NCBI RefSeq assembly: GCF_002285285.1
Contig: NZ_NSJF01000003.1
Coordinates: forward strand, 186,001 to 250,000
Direction of reading: 5' to 3'
Length of the DNA stretch: 64,000 bases
Source: Vandammella animalimorsus
GTDB taxonomy: Bacteria; Pseudomonadota; Gammaproteobacteria; Burkholderiales; Burkholderiaceae_C
The first letter of the stretch is position 1; every line of letters begins with the position of its first letter. Under the pieces are notes generated by a model that saw nothing but the letters and a program-made list of their open reading frames with translations, was not told where the DNA came from and searched no databases. This document shows positions 1-9,151 of this stretch, one piece after another. A program made the position numbers and the translations under genes.

Positions 1-1
1 A

Positions 2-3000
2 CTGGTGGCCAGCGTGCAGGATGCGCAGGCGCGCCCCTTCAGCGCCGCCACCAGCATCTGGGTCACGCGCGAGGGCGAGCAGTGGTTCGATGCCGACTCC
101 TCCGACCGCATGGACGTGTTGCCCGAAAAGCCCAGCTACCAGCCCGGCGAGACTGCACGCTTCCAAGTGCGCATGCCCTACCGCCAGGCCCAGGCGCTGC
201 TGACCGTCGAGCGCGAGGGCGTGCTGCACAGCCAGATCATCGAACTCTCGGGCAAGGACCCGAGCTTCTCCCTGCGCATCGACCCGAGCTGGAGCCCCAA
301 CGTCTACGTCAGCGTGCTGGCGCTGCGCGGGCGGCTGCGCGAGGTGCCCTGGTACAGCTTCTTCACCTGGGGTTTTCGCTCGCCCATCCTGTGGTGGCGC
401 GCCTGGCGCAGCGACACTGGTGAGGCCGTGCCGCCCACTGCGCTGGTGGACTTGAGCAAGCCCAGCCACCGCCTGGGCGTGGCGATGCTGCGTGTGGGCG
501 ACGACGGCCACCGGCTGCGCGTGCAGGTCACGTCCGACAAGCCGCGCTACCAAAGTGGCGAGACCGCCACGCTGACGCTGCAGGCCCAGCTGCCCGATGG
601 CCAGCCCGCAGCCCATGCCGAGGTGGCGCTGGCCGTGGTGGACAAGGCCTTGCTGGAGCTCTCGCCCAACCCCAGCTGGGCGCTGCTCAAAGCCATGATG
701 GGCGAGCGCGCCTGGCGCGTGCAAACCGCCACCGCGCAGATGGAAGTGGTCGGCCGGCGCCATTACGGCCGCAAGGCCGTGGCCGCAGGCGGCGGCGGCG
801 GCGAGGGCGAAGGCCAGCACGCCACGCGCGAGCTGTTCGACACCCTGCTGCTGTGGCAGCCGCGCATCGCGCTGGACGCCAACGGCCGCGCCAGCGTGCA
901 GGTGCCGCTCAACGACAGCGTCACCACCTTCCACGCCCAGGCCGTGGCCGATGCGGGCGTGCAGTTCTTCGGCGAAGGCAGCGCCGAGCTGCTGGCCACG
1001 CGCGATCTGCAAATCATCAGCGGCCTGCCGCCCGTGGTGCGCGAGGGCGACCGCTACGACGCACGCTTCACGCTGCGCAACACCACCGACCAGCCGCTGA
1101 CCGTGCAGCTCACGGCGCGCCACGGTCAGCAGGAGCTGCCCGCCAGCAGCGTCAGCCTGGCCGCCGGCGCAGCGCAAACCGTGCAGTGGCAGGTCACCGC
1201 GCCCATGCTGGAGGGCGACTTGGCCCAGGCCAGCCTGGACTGGCAGCTGCAGGCACAGGCCCAGCAGACTCAGGGCAATGACAAGGCCGCCCCGCAGGAC
1301 AGCCTGCGCATCACGCAAACCCTGCTGCCGGCCGTGCCCATGACGGTGCGCCAGGCCAGCCTGCGCCAACTGGGCGCGGCCAGCGAAGCGCCGTTGCAAC
1401 TGCAAGTGGCCATGCCCGAGGGCGCGCTGGAGGGGCGCGGCGGCATCGTGCTGCAGGCCCAGAGCCAGCTCGGCGGCGACCTGCTGCCTGGCCTGCAGCG
1501 CTGGTGGAAGCACTACCCCTACGCCTGCCTGGAGCAGCGCCACAGCAAGGCCATCGGCCTGCTGGACGAGCAGCTGTTCCAGTCCGTGCAGGCCGATCTG
1601 CCCAGCTTCCTGGACGACAACGGCCTGGCTGGTTACTTCCCGCCCAGCAGCCGCTACCCAGGCAGTGTGCCCTTGACGGCCCATTTGCTGCAGGTGGATG
1701 CCGTCATGCAGCAGCTGGACATGCGCCACATGCGCATCAACGCCGACTCGCGCCAGCGCATGCTCAAGGCGCTGGAAGACTTCGTGGTCGGCCGGCTCGA
1801 TCTCAAGGCCCCGCCCTACTACCCGAGTGCGCCGCATGAGCGCAGCGCCGAGCGCCTGATGGCCCTGGCCGCACTCAGCATGCACGGCGCGGCCCAGCCC
1901 AGCATGATCGAAAACCTGCAGATCACCCCCAGCGCCTGGCCCACCTACGCCGTGCTGGACTGGCTGCAAACCCTGCGCAATCTGCCCAGCCTGCCCCAAC
2001 GCGCCAAGCTGCAGGCCCAGGCCGAGCAAACCCTGCGCAACCGCCTGCAGCACACCGGCACGCAGCTGATCCTGAGCCAGGACGGGCCGCACCGTGGCTG
2101 GTGGCTGATGCAAAACCCCGACAGCGACGCCGCGCGCCTGCTGCTGCTCACCGCCGACCTGCCCGGCTGGAAGGACGATGCAGGCGCCCTGGCCAGCGCC
2201 CTGCTGGCGCGCCAGAGCAACGGCGCCTGGCGCACCACCACCGCCAACCTGTGGGGCCAGCTGGCACTGCGGCGCTTCTCCAACCTGCACGAGAGCGAGC
2301 CCGTGGGCGGCGCGCTGCAGGCCCGCCTGGGCGGCGAGCAGCAGCAGCGCGACTGGCCCGCGCCCTCGACCAGCGAAGGCCAAGGCGCAGCGCGCGGCGA
2401 AGGCAAGGGCATATCGCGCCTGCAAATGCAGTTTGCCTGGCCCGACGCCATCGCCCGCCTGGGCGATGCCCAGACCGCCGCGCAGCTGGAAGTGGCGCAG
2501 CTGGGCACCGGCCGACCCTGGCTGACCATCTCGGCGCTGGCGGCCATGCCGCTGACGGCCCCGGTGCACAGCGGCCTGCGCGTGGAAAAGCGCATCACCC
2601 CCGTGGTGCAGGCTACGCCCGGGCGCTGGAGCCCTGGCGACGTCTACCGCGTGCACCTGCTGCTCGACAGCGCCGCGCAGCTGAACATGACCGTGCTGAC
2701 CGACCCTATCCCCGCCGGCAGCACCATCCTGGGCAGCGGCCTGGGGCGCGATTCGGCCATCGACAGCCAGGCCGGAGGCGACGAGGGCCACGATGACAGC
2801 TGGTGGCGCATCGCCTGGGTCGAGCGCAAGCACGACGCCATGCGCGTGTACTACCACGGCCTGCCCGCCGGGCAGACCCGCTACAGCTACACCGTGCGCC
2901 TGAACCAGCCCGGCCAGTTCCAGCTGCCGCCTACGCGCGCCGAGGCCCTGTACATGCCGCAGTTCTTCGGCGAGACCCCCAATGCCCAGTTCAGCGTGGC

Positions 3001-3019
3001 CGCGCCCGCAGCGCAGTAA
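2..3019 (+). CDS. Alpha-2-macroglobulin family protein, 3' part (5' end outside window)
   Basis: The reading frame is open from the first bases, so the N-terminus lies upstream; about 1005 codons are present. Bacterial alpha-2-macroglobulins are large periplasmic, usually lipid-anchored protease traps. The visible part has macroglobulin-type beta-sandwich sequence, a central A2M segment (LFDTLLLWQPRIALD) and, near window residue 508, the motif YPYACLEQ. This corresponds to the thioester CxEQ site that covalently captures proteases. The helical thioester-domain region and a C-terminal receptor-like region follow. The stop lies 38 bases inside the next gene, pbpC. This is the classic pairing in proteobacteria, where cell-wall repair and protease trapping are thought to act together after envelope damage. 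Codon use is typical of the window. Confidence is high for the family; the exact subfamily is not resolved. Confidence 0.93.
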   Translation: MVASVQDAQARPFSAATSIWVTREGEQWFDADSSDRMDVLPEKPSYQPGETARFQVRMPYRQAQALLTVEREGVLHSQIIELSGKDPSFSLRIDPSWSPNVYVSVLALRGRLREVPWYSFFTWGFRSPILWWRAWRSDTGEAVPPTALVDLSKPSHRLGVAMLRVGDDGHRLRVQVTSDKPRYQSGETATLTLQAQLPDGQPAAHAEVALAVVDKALLELSPNPSWALLKAMMGERAWRVQTATAQMEVVGRRHYGRKAVAAGGGGGEGEGQHATRELFDTLLLWQPRIALDANGRASVQVPLNDSVTTFHAQAVADAGVQFFGEGSAELLATRDLQIISGLPPVVREGDRYDARFTLRNTTDQPLTVQLTARHGQQELPASSVSLAAGAAQTVQWQVTAPMLEGDLAQASLDWQLQAQAQQTQGNDKAAPQDSLRITQTLLPAVPMTVRQASLRQLGAASEAPLQLQVAMPEGALEGRGGIVLQAQSQLGGDLLPGLQRWWKHYPYACLEQRHSKAIGLLDEQLFQSVQADLPSFLDDNGLAGYFPPSSRYPGSVPLTAHLLQVDAVMQQLDMRHMRINADSRQRMLKALEDFVVGRLDLKAPPYYPSAPHERSAERLMALAALSMHGAAQPSMIENLQITPSAWPTYAVLDWLQTLRNLPSLPQRAKLQAQAEQTLRNRLQHTGTQLILSQDGPHRGWWLMQNPDSDAARLLLLTADLPGWKDDAGALASALLARQSNGAWRTTTANLWGQLALRRFSNLHESEPVGGALQARLGGEQQQRDWPAPSTSEGQGAARGEGKGISRLQMQFAWPDAIARLGDAQTAAQLEVAQLGTGRPWLTISALAAMPLTAPVHSGLRVEKRITPVVQATPGRWSPGDVYRVHLLLDSAAQLNMTVLTDPIPAGSTILGSGLGRDSAIDSQAGGDEGHDDSWWRIAWVERKHDAMRVYYHGLPAGQTRYSYTVRLNQPGQFQLPPTRAEALYMPQFFGETPNAQFSVAAPAAQ

Positions 3020-5318
3020 GCGCTATCTGCGCTATCTGCGCAGTTGGCGCGGCGCGGCGCGGCGCGTGCTGGCCAGCGGCCTGCTGCTGGCTGGCCTGGC
3101 GTTGGCAAGCGCGGGCGCGCCGGCGCTGGCCGATGCCCTGCCCAGCTTTGAGCAGGTGCGGCAGGAGTTCCACTCCTCCGAAACCTGGCTGCTGGACCGC
3201 CACGGCCAGCGCCTGCAGCGCCTGCGCACCGACTTCAGCGTGCGCCGGGGCGATTGGGTGGCGCTACAGGCCGTCTCCCCCGCGCTGCTGCACGCCATCG
3301 TGCTGACCGAGGACAAGCGCTTTTACGAGCACAGCGGCGTGGACTGGGCCGCCGTGGGCGCGGCCGCCTGGGGCAATCTGTGGAACGAGCGCACGCGCGG
3401 CGCCTCCACCATCACCATGCAGCTGGCCGGCCTGCTCAACGAGGCGCTGCGCAGCCGCCCCGGCGGGCGCAGCTGGGGGCAGAAGTGGCGCCAGCTGTGG
3501 TCCGCGCGCGATCTGGAGCAGGACTGGAGCAAGGCCCAGGTGCTGGAGGCCTATCTGAACCTGGTGCCCTTTCGCGGCGAGCTGCAAGGCATCGACGCGC
3601 TCTCGCGCAGCCTGTTCGACAAGGCCCCGCATGGTCTGGACCAACGCGAAGCCGCCATTGCCGCCGCGCTGCTGCGCGCGCCCAACGCGCCCGTGGCGCG
3701 CGTGGCCGAGCGCGCCTGCCTGGCGCTGCAAGCGGCCCAATCGCCCTGGGGGCGCGACTGCAAGGCGCTGGCCTTCTACACCGAAGCGGCCCTGCGCCGC
3801 CGCCATTTCGAGCCCGAGCAAGGCGATGCACCGCACTTCGCCCGCTATGCGCTGCAGCAATACCAAGAGCAGCAAGCGCCGCAAGGGCTACAAGATCAGC
3901 CACTACCGACCGAGCTCCCCAGCTCGCTGGACGCCGGGCTGCAACGCCACGCCGCGCACACGCTGCGCCGGCAACTGCAACAGCTGCAACACCAGAATGT
4001 GCGCGACGGCGCCGTGCTGGTGCTGGACAACGCCAGCGGCGAAGTGCTGGCCTGGGTCGGCTCCTCCGGAGCGCAGCTGAGCCAGGCCGCCGAAGTGGAC
4101 GCCGTGCAGGCGCTGCGCCAGCCCGGCTCCACGCTCAAACCCTTCCTCTACGCCCAGGCCATTGCACAGCGCCGCCTGACGGCCGCCTCGCTGCTGGACG
4201 ACTCGCCCGCGCGCATCCCCACCGCCTTCGGGCTGTACGCGCCAGAGAACTACGACCTGCGCTACCGCGGCTGGGTCTCCGTGCGCCAGGCGCTGGGCAG
4301 CTCGCTGAACATCCCGGCCGTGCGCACGCTGGGCATGGTCACGCCCGATGCCTTCGCCCAGCAGCTGCTCGCGCTGGGTTTTGCCCTGCCCGAGCCGGCC
4401 GGCTTCTACGGCTACAGCCTGGCGCTGGGCGGCGTGGACGTCAGCCTGCTGCAACTGACCAACGCCTACCGCACCCTGGCCAATGGCGGCCTGCACGGCG
4501 CCGTGCGCAGCGCCCGCGCGCCAGCCAATGCGCTGCACCCGGCCGATGCGCAGCCACGCATCTGGGACGAGCGTGTGGCCTTCATCGTCGGCGACATGCT
4601 CTCGGACCGCCACGCCCGTCTGCTGACCTTCGGCACCGACAGCGCGCTGGCCACGCGCTTTTGGAGCGCCGTCAAGACCGGCACCAGCAAGGACATGCGC
4701 GACAACTGGGCCATCGGCTACACACCGCGCTTCACCATCGGCGTGTGGGTCGGCAATGCCGATGGCTCGCCCATGCACGACGTCAGCGGCATCTCCGGCG
4801 CGGCCCCGGTCTGGGCCAGCGTGGCCGCCTACCTGCACGCCCGCCACCCGGCCGCTGCGCCCCAGCCGCCTGCGGGCTTGGTGCGCCTAGGCGTGCACTA
4901 CCAGCCAGAAAGCCCCGATGCCCCGCCCCCCATCGACAGCAGCCGCCAGGAATGGTTTTTGCCCGGCACCGAGCAGGCCATCTTCACCCTGCCCACGGCC
5001 ACAGACCATGCCGCCAGCGACAGCGCCGGCCACGCCACGGCTGCGCGCATCATCGAGCCGCAGCCGGGCACCATCATCGCGCTGGATCCGGACATCCCGC
5101 CGGCCAACCAGATGCTGCGTCTGCAAACCCAGGCTGCACAGGCACAGTGGTGGTTCAACGGCCAGCGCGTCACCGGCCTGGCCGATGCGCACCGCTGGTA
5201 CTGGCCCCCCATGCCCGGCCGGCACCACATCGAACTGCGCAGCGCCGACGGCCGCACCGTGTACGACCAGGTTCACATCGAAGTGCGCGGCGCCTTCCTC
5301 AAGACCGATGCGCCTTGA
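2982..5318 (+). CDS. pbpC: Penicillin-binding protein 1C (bifunctional glycosyltransferase/transpeptidase)
   Basis: A 778-residue protein with one N-terminal membrane/signal segment (about residues 29-50). A GT51 glycosyltransferase domain carries EDKRFYEHSG and GASTITMQL, and the transpeptidase domain carries RQPGSTLKPF (SxxK), SSLN (SxN) and VKTGTS (KTG). The C-terminal 150 or so residues fit the BiPBP_C domain typical of PbpC. It would polymerise and cross-link peptidoglycan at the outer face of the inner membrane. The start overlaps the alpha-2-macroglobulin gene by 38 bp, implying translational coupling. All catalytic motifs are present, so it looks functional. The length matches the family (about 770 aa). 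Confidence 0.95.
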   Translation: MPSSAWPRPQRSKRYLRYLRSWRGAARRVLASGLLLAGLALASAGAPALADALPSFEQVRQEFHSSETWLLDRHGQRLQRLRTDFSVRRGDWVALQAVSPALLHAIVLTEDKRFYEHSGVDWAAVGAAAWGNLWNERTRGASTITMQLAGLLNEALRSRPGGRSWGQKWRQLWSARDLEQDWSKAQVLEAYLNLVPFRGELQGIDALSRSLFDKAPHGLDQREAAIAAALLRAPNAPVARVAERACLALQAAQSPWGRDCKALAFYTEAALRRRHFEPEQGDAPHFARYALQQYQEQQAPQGLQDQPLPTELPSSLDAGLQRHAAHTLRRQLQQLQHQNVRDGAVLVLDNASGEVLAWVGSSGAQLSQAAEVDAVQALRQPGSTLKPFLYAQAIAQRRLTAASLLDDSPARIPTAFGLYAPENYDLRYRGWVSVRQALGSSLNIPAVRTLGMVTPDAFAQQLLALGFALPEPAGFYGYSLALGGVDVSLLQLTNAYRTLANGGLHGAVRSARAPANALHPADAQPRIWDERVAFIVGDMLSDRHARLLTFGTDSALATRFWSAVKTGTSKDMRDNWAIGYTPRFTIGVWVGNADGSPMHDVSGISGAAPVWASVAAYLHARHPAAAPQPPAGLVRLGVHYQPESPDAPPPIDSSRQEWFLPGTEQAIFTLPTATDHAASDSAGHATAARIIEPQPGTIIALDPDIPPANQMLRLQTQAAQAQWWFNGQRVTGLADAHRWYWPPMPGRHHIELRSADGRTVYDQVHIEVRGAFLKTDAP

Positions 5319-5388
5319 GCGCCTCAAACGCCCCAAAAGAAGAAAAGCCCCGGCAGCGAGAACGCCAACGGAGCGCTTGTCGCGCGCA

Positions 5389-5560
5389 TCAGCCCTGTGG
5401 CTCGAAACCTGAAACGGACGGCGCATCCGGATGCAACCAAGCCGGCATGTCGCGCCGCTCATGCAGCACGCACCAGACGTCGATGCGATCCGATCGCGCA
5501 ACGTAAAACACCAGACAGTAGGGGTAGCGCATTCAGGCTTTCGGGCAGGGAGATGCTCAT
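5389..5560 (-). pseudogene. ParE/RelE-type toxin remnant, frameshifted
   Basis: On the minus strand, positions 5532-5389 encode 47 residues (MRYPYCLVFYVARSDRIDVW, then VLHERRDMPAWL). This matches the conserved C-terminal strand pattern of ParE/RelE toxins (RYPYLVFYVE..DHIDVWRVLHGQRDIPAW). The preceding few residues of the family seem to continue in another frame (MSISLPESLN from 5560), so a frameshift separates the two pieces. No N-terminal helices and no antitoxin gene are visible on either side. It lies directly downstream of alr, on the same strand. I infer a decayed toxin-antitoxin remnant. A genuine 47-residue protein is possible but unlikely. Confidence 0.5.
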
Positions 5561-5633
5561 CGTGCGCATGGCGCCGCATGGTTCTGGCAGGCGGGCCAAT
5601 CGTCAAGCGCCTGTACGCTCACGCCCTGTTCAC

Positions 5634-6761
5634 TCACACATCCAAGGGCTGCACCGAAAACGGCACGCGCTGGGCCACGGCGCACATCAGCTCATAGCCT
5701 ACGGTCTGCGCGCAGGCGGCCACCTCGTCGATGGATAGCAGCGCGCCGCCGTGCTCGGCGCTGGCCTGGCCCCAGAGCACGGCCTCGCTGCCAATGCCGC
5801 TGGCGCGCCCGGCCGCCAGCGGCGCGCTCAGATCAACGGCCAGCATGTCCATGCTGATGCGCCCCAGCGTGCGGCTGCGCACCCCGTCGATCAGCACCGG
5901 CGTGCCGGTGGGGCACAGGCGCGGGTAGCCATCGGCATAGCCGCAGGCCACGATGCCCAGCGTCATGGCCTGCGGCGCGGTAAAGCATGAGCCATAGCCC
6001 ACCGTCGCGCCGGCCTGCAATTGCTGCGTGGCGATGATGCGGCTGCGCAGGCTCATGGCCGGCTGCAGGCCCCAGCTGGCGGCCGTGCCGGCCGGGTAAT
6101 CGGGCGCGCTGCCGTACAGCGCAATGCCGGCGCGCACCCAGTCCAGATGGGTGTGCGGCGCGCGGCCAAAGCGCAGTGCGGCGGCGCTGTTGCTGATCGT
6201 GCGCTCGCCCGGCAGGCCTTGCGCGGCCTGCTCGAACAGCGCCTGCTGCGCAGCGATGCCGCCTGGGCCATCGGCATCGCTGAAGTGCGTCATCAGCGAG
6301 ATTTCATCGACCTGCGGCAAGGCATTCAGCCGCGCCCAGGCGGCGCGAAAGCCCGTCAGGCCAAAGCCCAAACGGTTCATTCCGCTGTTGAGTTTGAGAA
6401 ACACCCGGTGCGGCACATGTGTTTTGTGCGCGGCCAGCATGTCGATCTGCTCCTGGCAGTGCACGGTGTGCCACAACGACAGGCGCGAGCACAGCTCCAG
6501 ATCGCGCGGCTCGAACACGCCTTCGAGCAGCAAGATGGGCCCGCGCCAACCCAGCTCCCGCACGCGCTGCGCCTCCTGCAGATCGAGCAGTGCAAAGCCA
6601 TCGGCGCCGCGCAGCGCCTCATAAACCCGCTCAATGCCATGCCCATAGGCATTGGCCTTGACCACCGCCCACAGCTTGGCATCACCTGCATGGGAGCGCA
6701 CCACAGCCAGGTTGTGCCGCAATGCAGGAAGATGAACAGTGGCTTGGATGGGGCGCGGCAT
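5634..6761 (-). CDS. alr: Alanine racemase, PLP-dependent
   Basis: A 375-residue protein that interconverts L- and D-alanine for peptidoglycan synthesis in the cytoplasm. The N-terminal TIM barrel begins with the PLP lysine in AVVKANAYGHG (Lys35). The second catalytic residue, a tyrosine, lies in GATVGYGSCFTA in the C-terminal beta domain. The start at MPRPIQATV is chosen because family members begin just before this strand; the frame stays open 29 codons further upstream without family-like sequence. No good ribosome binding site is visible. In many betaproteobacteria alr lies next to lplT; here a secreted-protein gene separates them. Confidence 0.95.
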   Translation of the reverse strand: MPRPIQATVHLPALRHNLAVVRSHAGDAKLWAVVKANAYGHGIERVYEALRGADGFALLDLQEAQRVRELGWRGPILLLEGVFEPRDLELCSRLSLWHTVHCQEQIDMLAAHKTHVPHRVFLKLNSGMNRLGFGLTGFRAAWARLNALPQVDEISLMTHFSDADGPGGIAAQQALFEQAAQGLPGERTISNSAAALRFGRAPHTHLDWVRAGIALYGSAPDYPAGTAASWGLQPAMSLRSRIIATQQLQAGATVGYGSCFTAPQAMTLGIVACGYADGYPRLCPTGTPVLIDGVRSRTLGRISMDMLAVDLSAPLAAGRASGIGSEAVLWGQASAEHGGALLSIDEVAACAQTVGYELMCAVAQRVPFSVQPLDV

Positions 6762-6987
6762 GGACAAACAGCAGTCAAAAGGGCCAAAACGGCGCGCGTA
6801 TTGTGGCACCCCTGAGAGCCTGTGCGGAGTCTCGATGCAGGCCAGCAAAGGGCTGAGTCACCCCAAGCTGCAAAAAGATTTTGACGATGTTTCGCGACTG
6901 GCCGGGCGCGCCTACAATTTGTTGCGCTCCGCAGTTCAGCACTCTCTGGGGCTGCATGCTTTTTTGACTTTACGGATTTTTTGCACC
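6762..6987 (+). promoter_or_regulatory. Divergent intergenic region between alr and the secreted repeat protein
   Basis: 226 bp without a gene. It holds a TGAGAGCC half-site of the repeat family described elsewhere (6813-6820). It also holds a TACAAT hexamer at 6913-6918 that could be a -10 box for the rightward gene, although only a weak -35 (TTTCGC, 17 bp upstream) accompanies it. No operator recognised. Confidence 0.3.
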
Positions 6988-8862
6988 ATGACTTCACTAC
7001 GCTTTCAACTGCAGGCCACTGCACTCGCTGCTCTGCTGTGCGCCACAGGCGCTGCCCAGGCCAAAACCTGGGTTCTGTCCTCCGACAAGAAAGGACTGTC
7101 CAGCTACGACACAGGCATCAGCATCGTCAACTCCATTTACAACACGTTTGAAGCAGCATCTGGCGGCGCTGCGAAAACCATTGACGGTCGCGGTCTGCTG
7201 CATGCCAGCGCAACCGAGGCCTTGCCTGCCGACGTGCCCGCCGGGGTGGACATCGTGGTGGTTGCCACCGTCCAACCCAATCAAACCGTCACAGGTGTGC
7301 AGCACGGCGTCGATGCCGCGCGCTTTGCCAAAGTCATGAATTGGGCCAAAACCCGCAGCGATCTGACCTTCGTCTTCCTCAACGACGGCTGCTGCCGCCC
7401 TGCGGACACTGGCAGTGTAGCGGACTTTCTCAACAACAGCCTGGGCCTGAGCGGCGCGGACGAGATCACCAGAGTCGGTAGCGTGCCCCCCCAAGGCAAC
7501 TCCGTCTATCTCAACACCAACTCGCCTTACAAAGACAGCTTCGCTGCACTGGACCCCCTGGCTGTCGAGGTCTATGGCAAATACGTCAACGTCCCTGCTC
7601 CCTACGCCGTCTATCTGGCCCCCGCCGCTGCCGACACCCCGCCCGCCCCCATGCCTGCAGCTGCGGACAAAGTGCAGGCCTATGGCGTCGTCGTCCCCCG
7701 CGCAGCCACCAATGGCGGCGCTTGTGTGATCGCCTTTACCGACACCAGCCAATTCGCTCTGGCCTCCGCCCAGGCACAAGCTGGCCAGCTGGCCAATAGC
7801 ATCATGGCTGCCGCGAAAGACTCTGCGGGCGCCTGCCAGGTGAAAACTGTGGCGACTGCCGATCTGGTGCCCTCCATCACCCTCTCTTCGCCCCTGCAAG
7901 TAGGCGGCAGCGGCACGCTCACCGTCAAGGTGGACAACCTCGGCCAAAGCGACAGCGCCGCTGGCGGCAAAGTTGTGGTTACTTTGCCAGCACAGGCGCA
8001 AGTGGATGACACGGCCTTGCCCGCAGGCTGCACCAAACCGGCGCCCTCGGAAGTGGAATGCACACTGGGCGCCATCACCGCACAAAGCCACAAAACACTC
8101 ACGCTGCCCATCACCATCGTTGGCTCTGGCGCAGACAGCACATTCAAGGCCCAAGTCATCGGCGGCTCCGCCGACACTGGCGAGCTTGCCCCCCAGTTGC
8201 AAAACAACGGCCCCATCGACAGCAAAATCACCATCGCCGCTCCCACAGCCACCATCACCGGCCCGGCAAGCGCCCAACCCAACAAAGCCACCACCGTCAC
8301 TGGCTCAGCCGCCAACCTGGCCGATGGCACAGTCATCAATGTCACCGTCAATGGCACCACCGTGCAGGCCACAGTGAATGGCGGCCAGTTCTCCGCCAGC
8401 TTCCCCAAGGGCTTCCCTGAAGGCCAGCACCCCGTGACCATCACCGGCCCTGGCCCGCTGAAAATGACCGCGCCGCACAGCATTGAAGTCAAGGCGGCTC
8501 CTGCCACAGCCACCATCAGCGGCCCAGCCACCGCCCAACCCGATGCAGCCACTACCATCACCGGCACCAGCAACGCCGCTGACGGCACCGTCATCCAGGT
8601 CACCGTCAACGGCACCACCGTGCCTGCTACCGTCAACGGCGGCCAATTCAGCGCCCTCTTCCCCAATGGCTTCCCTGCTGGCACCCACGCGGTGACCATC
8701 ACGGGCGCCACGCTGACTGCACCGCACACCATCAATGTGACGGCTGCACCCACAGCACCGAGCAACGCAGCACCCGTACCGGCGCTGAACGTTTGGGGCT
8801 TGGGCGCCCTGGCGGCCTTGCTGGGGGCAGCTGGCCTGCGTCGCCAGCGCAAGCGCAGCTGA
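6988..8862 (+). CDS. Secreted repeat protein with IPTL-CTERM-like sorting tail
   Basis: 624 residues. A clear signal peptide (ATALAALLCATGAAQAK) sets the start at 6988, although the frame is open further upstream. The first 290 residues are unrecognised. Around residues 290-400 lies a DUF11-like beta-sandwich (ADLVPSITLSSPLQVGG). Two tandem Ig-like repeats of about 80 residues follow, each containing DGTVI.VTVNGTTV.ATVNGG. The tail PVPALNVWGLGALAALLG ends in RRQRKR, the layout of the IPTL-CTERM sorting signal (short motif, membrane helix, basic end). Such proteins are thought to be processed by an exosortase-like or rhombosortase-like enzyme and shown at the surface. The gene sits between alr and lplT and is followed by its own terminator, so it is a single-gene unit. 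Its precise role is unknown. Confidence 0.75.
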   Translation: MTSLRFQLQATALAALLCATGAAQAKTWVLSSDKKGLSSYDTGISIVNSIYNTFEAASGGAAKTIDGRGLLHASATEALPADVPAGVDIVVVATVQPNQTVTGVQHGVDAARFAKVMNWAKTRSDLTFVFLNDGCCRPADTGSVADFLNNSLGLSGADEITRVGSVPPQGNSVYLNTNSPYKDSFAALDPLAVEVYGKYVNVPAPYAVYLAPAAADTPPAPMPAAADKVQAYGVVVPRAATNGGACVIAFTDTSQFALASAQAQAGQLANSIMAAAKDSAGACQVKTVATADLVPSITLSSPLQVGGSGTLTVKVDNLGQSDSAAGGKVVVTLPAQAQVDDTALPAGCTKPAPSEVECTLGAITAQSHKTLTLPITIVGSGADSTFKAQVIGGSADTGELAPQLQNNGPIDSKITIAAPTATITGPASAQPNKATTVTGSAANLADGTVINVTVNGTTVQATVNGGQFSASFPKGFPEGQHPVTITGPGPLKMTAPHSIEVKAAPATATISGPATAQPDAATTITGTSNAADGTVIQVTVNGTTVPATVNGGQFSALFPNGFPAGTHAVTITGATLTAPHTINVTAAPTAPSNAAPVPALNVWGLGALAALLGAAGLRRQRKRS

Positions 8863-8995
8863 TTTCACGCCCCCATACTGCTCTTCAACCAGATCAGCGC
8901 AGGCAAACAATGCCGCGCACGCATGATTTGGCGATTGAACATGGGGGCATGAATTGCATAAGCCACTTTGTGCGGCTACAGGCCACAGCACACAC

Positions 8996-9021
8996 AGCGC
9001 CCTGCGGGGCGCTGTTTTTTT
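8996..9021 (+). terminator. Rho-independent terminator
   Basis: Stem AGCGCCC / GGGCGCT with a TGCG loop, followed by GTTTTTTT. It closes the transcript of the secreted repeat protein before lplT. Confidence 0.8.
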
Positions 9022-9151
9022 GCGCGCCAACAGGCTGGGCCATTGGCGCTACCCCATGACAGTAGTGATATAACCAACCGCTTTGCTGCCCGTGGCGCTG
9101 ACGCGCCGCAGACATCCCCTGCCCCACCTGCGGCCGCTGCGCCTGCCTGTC

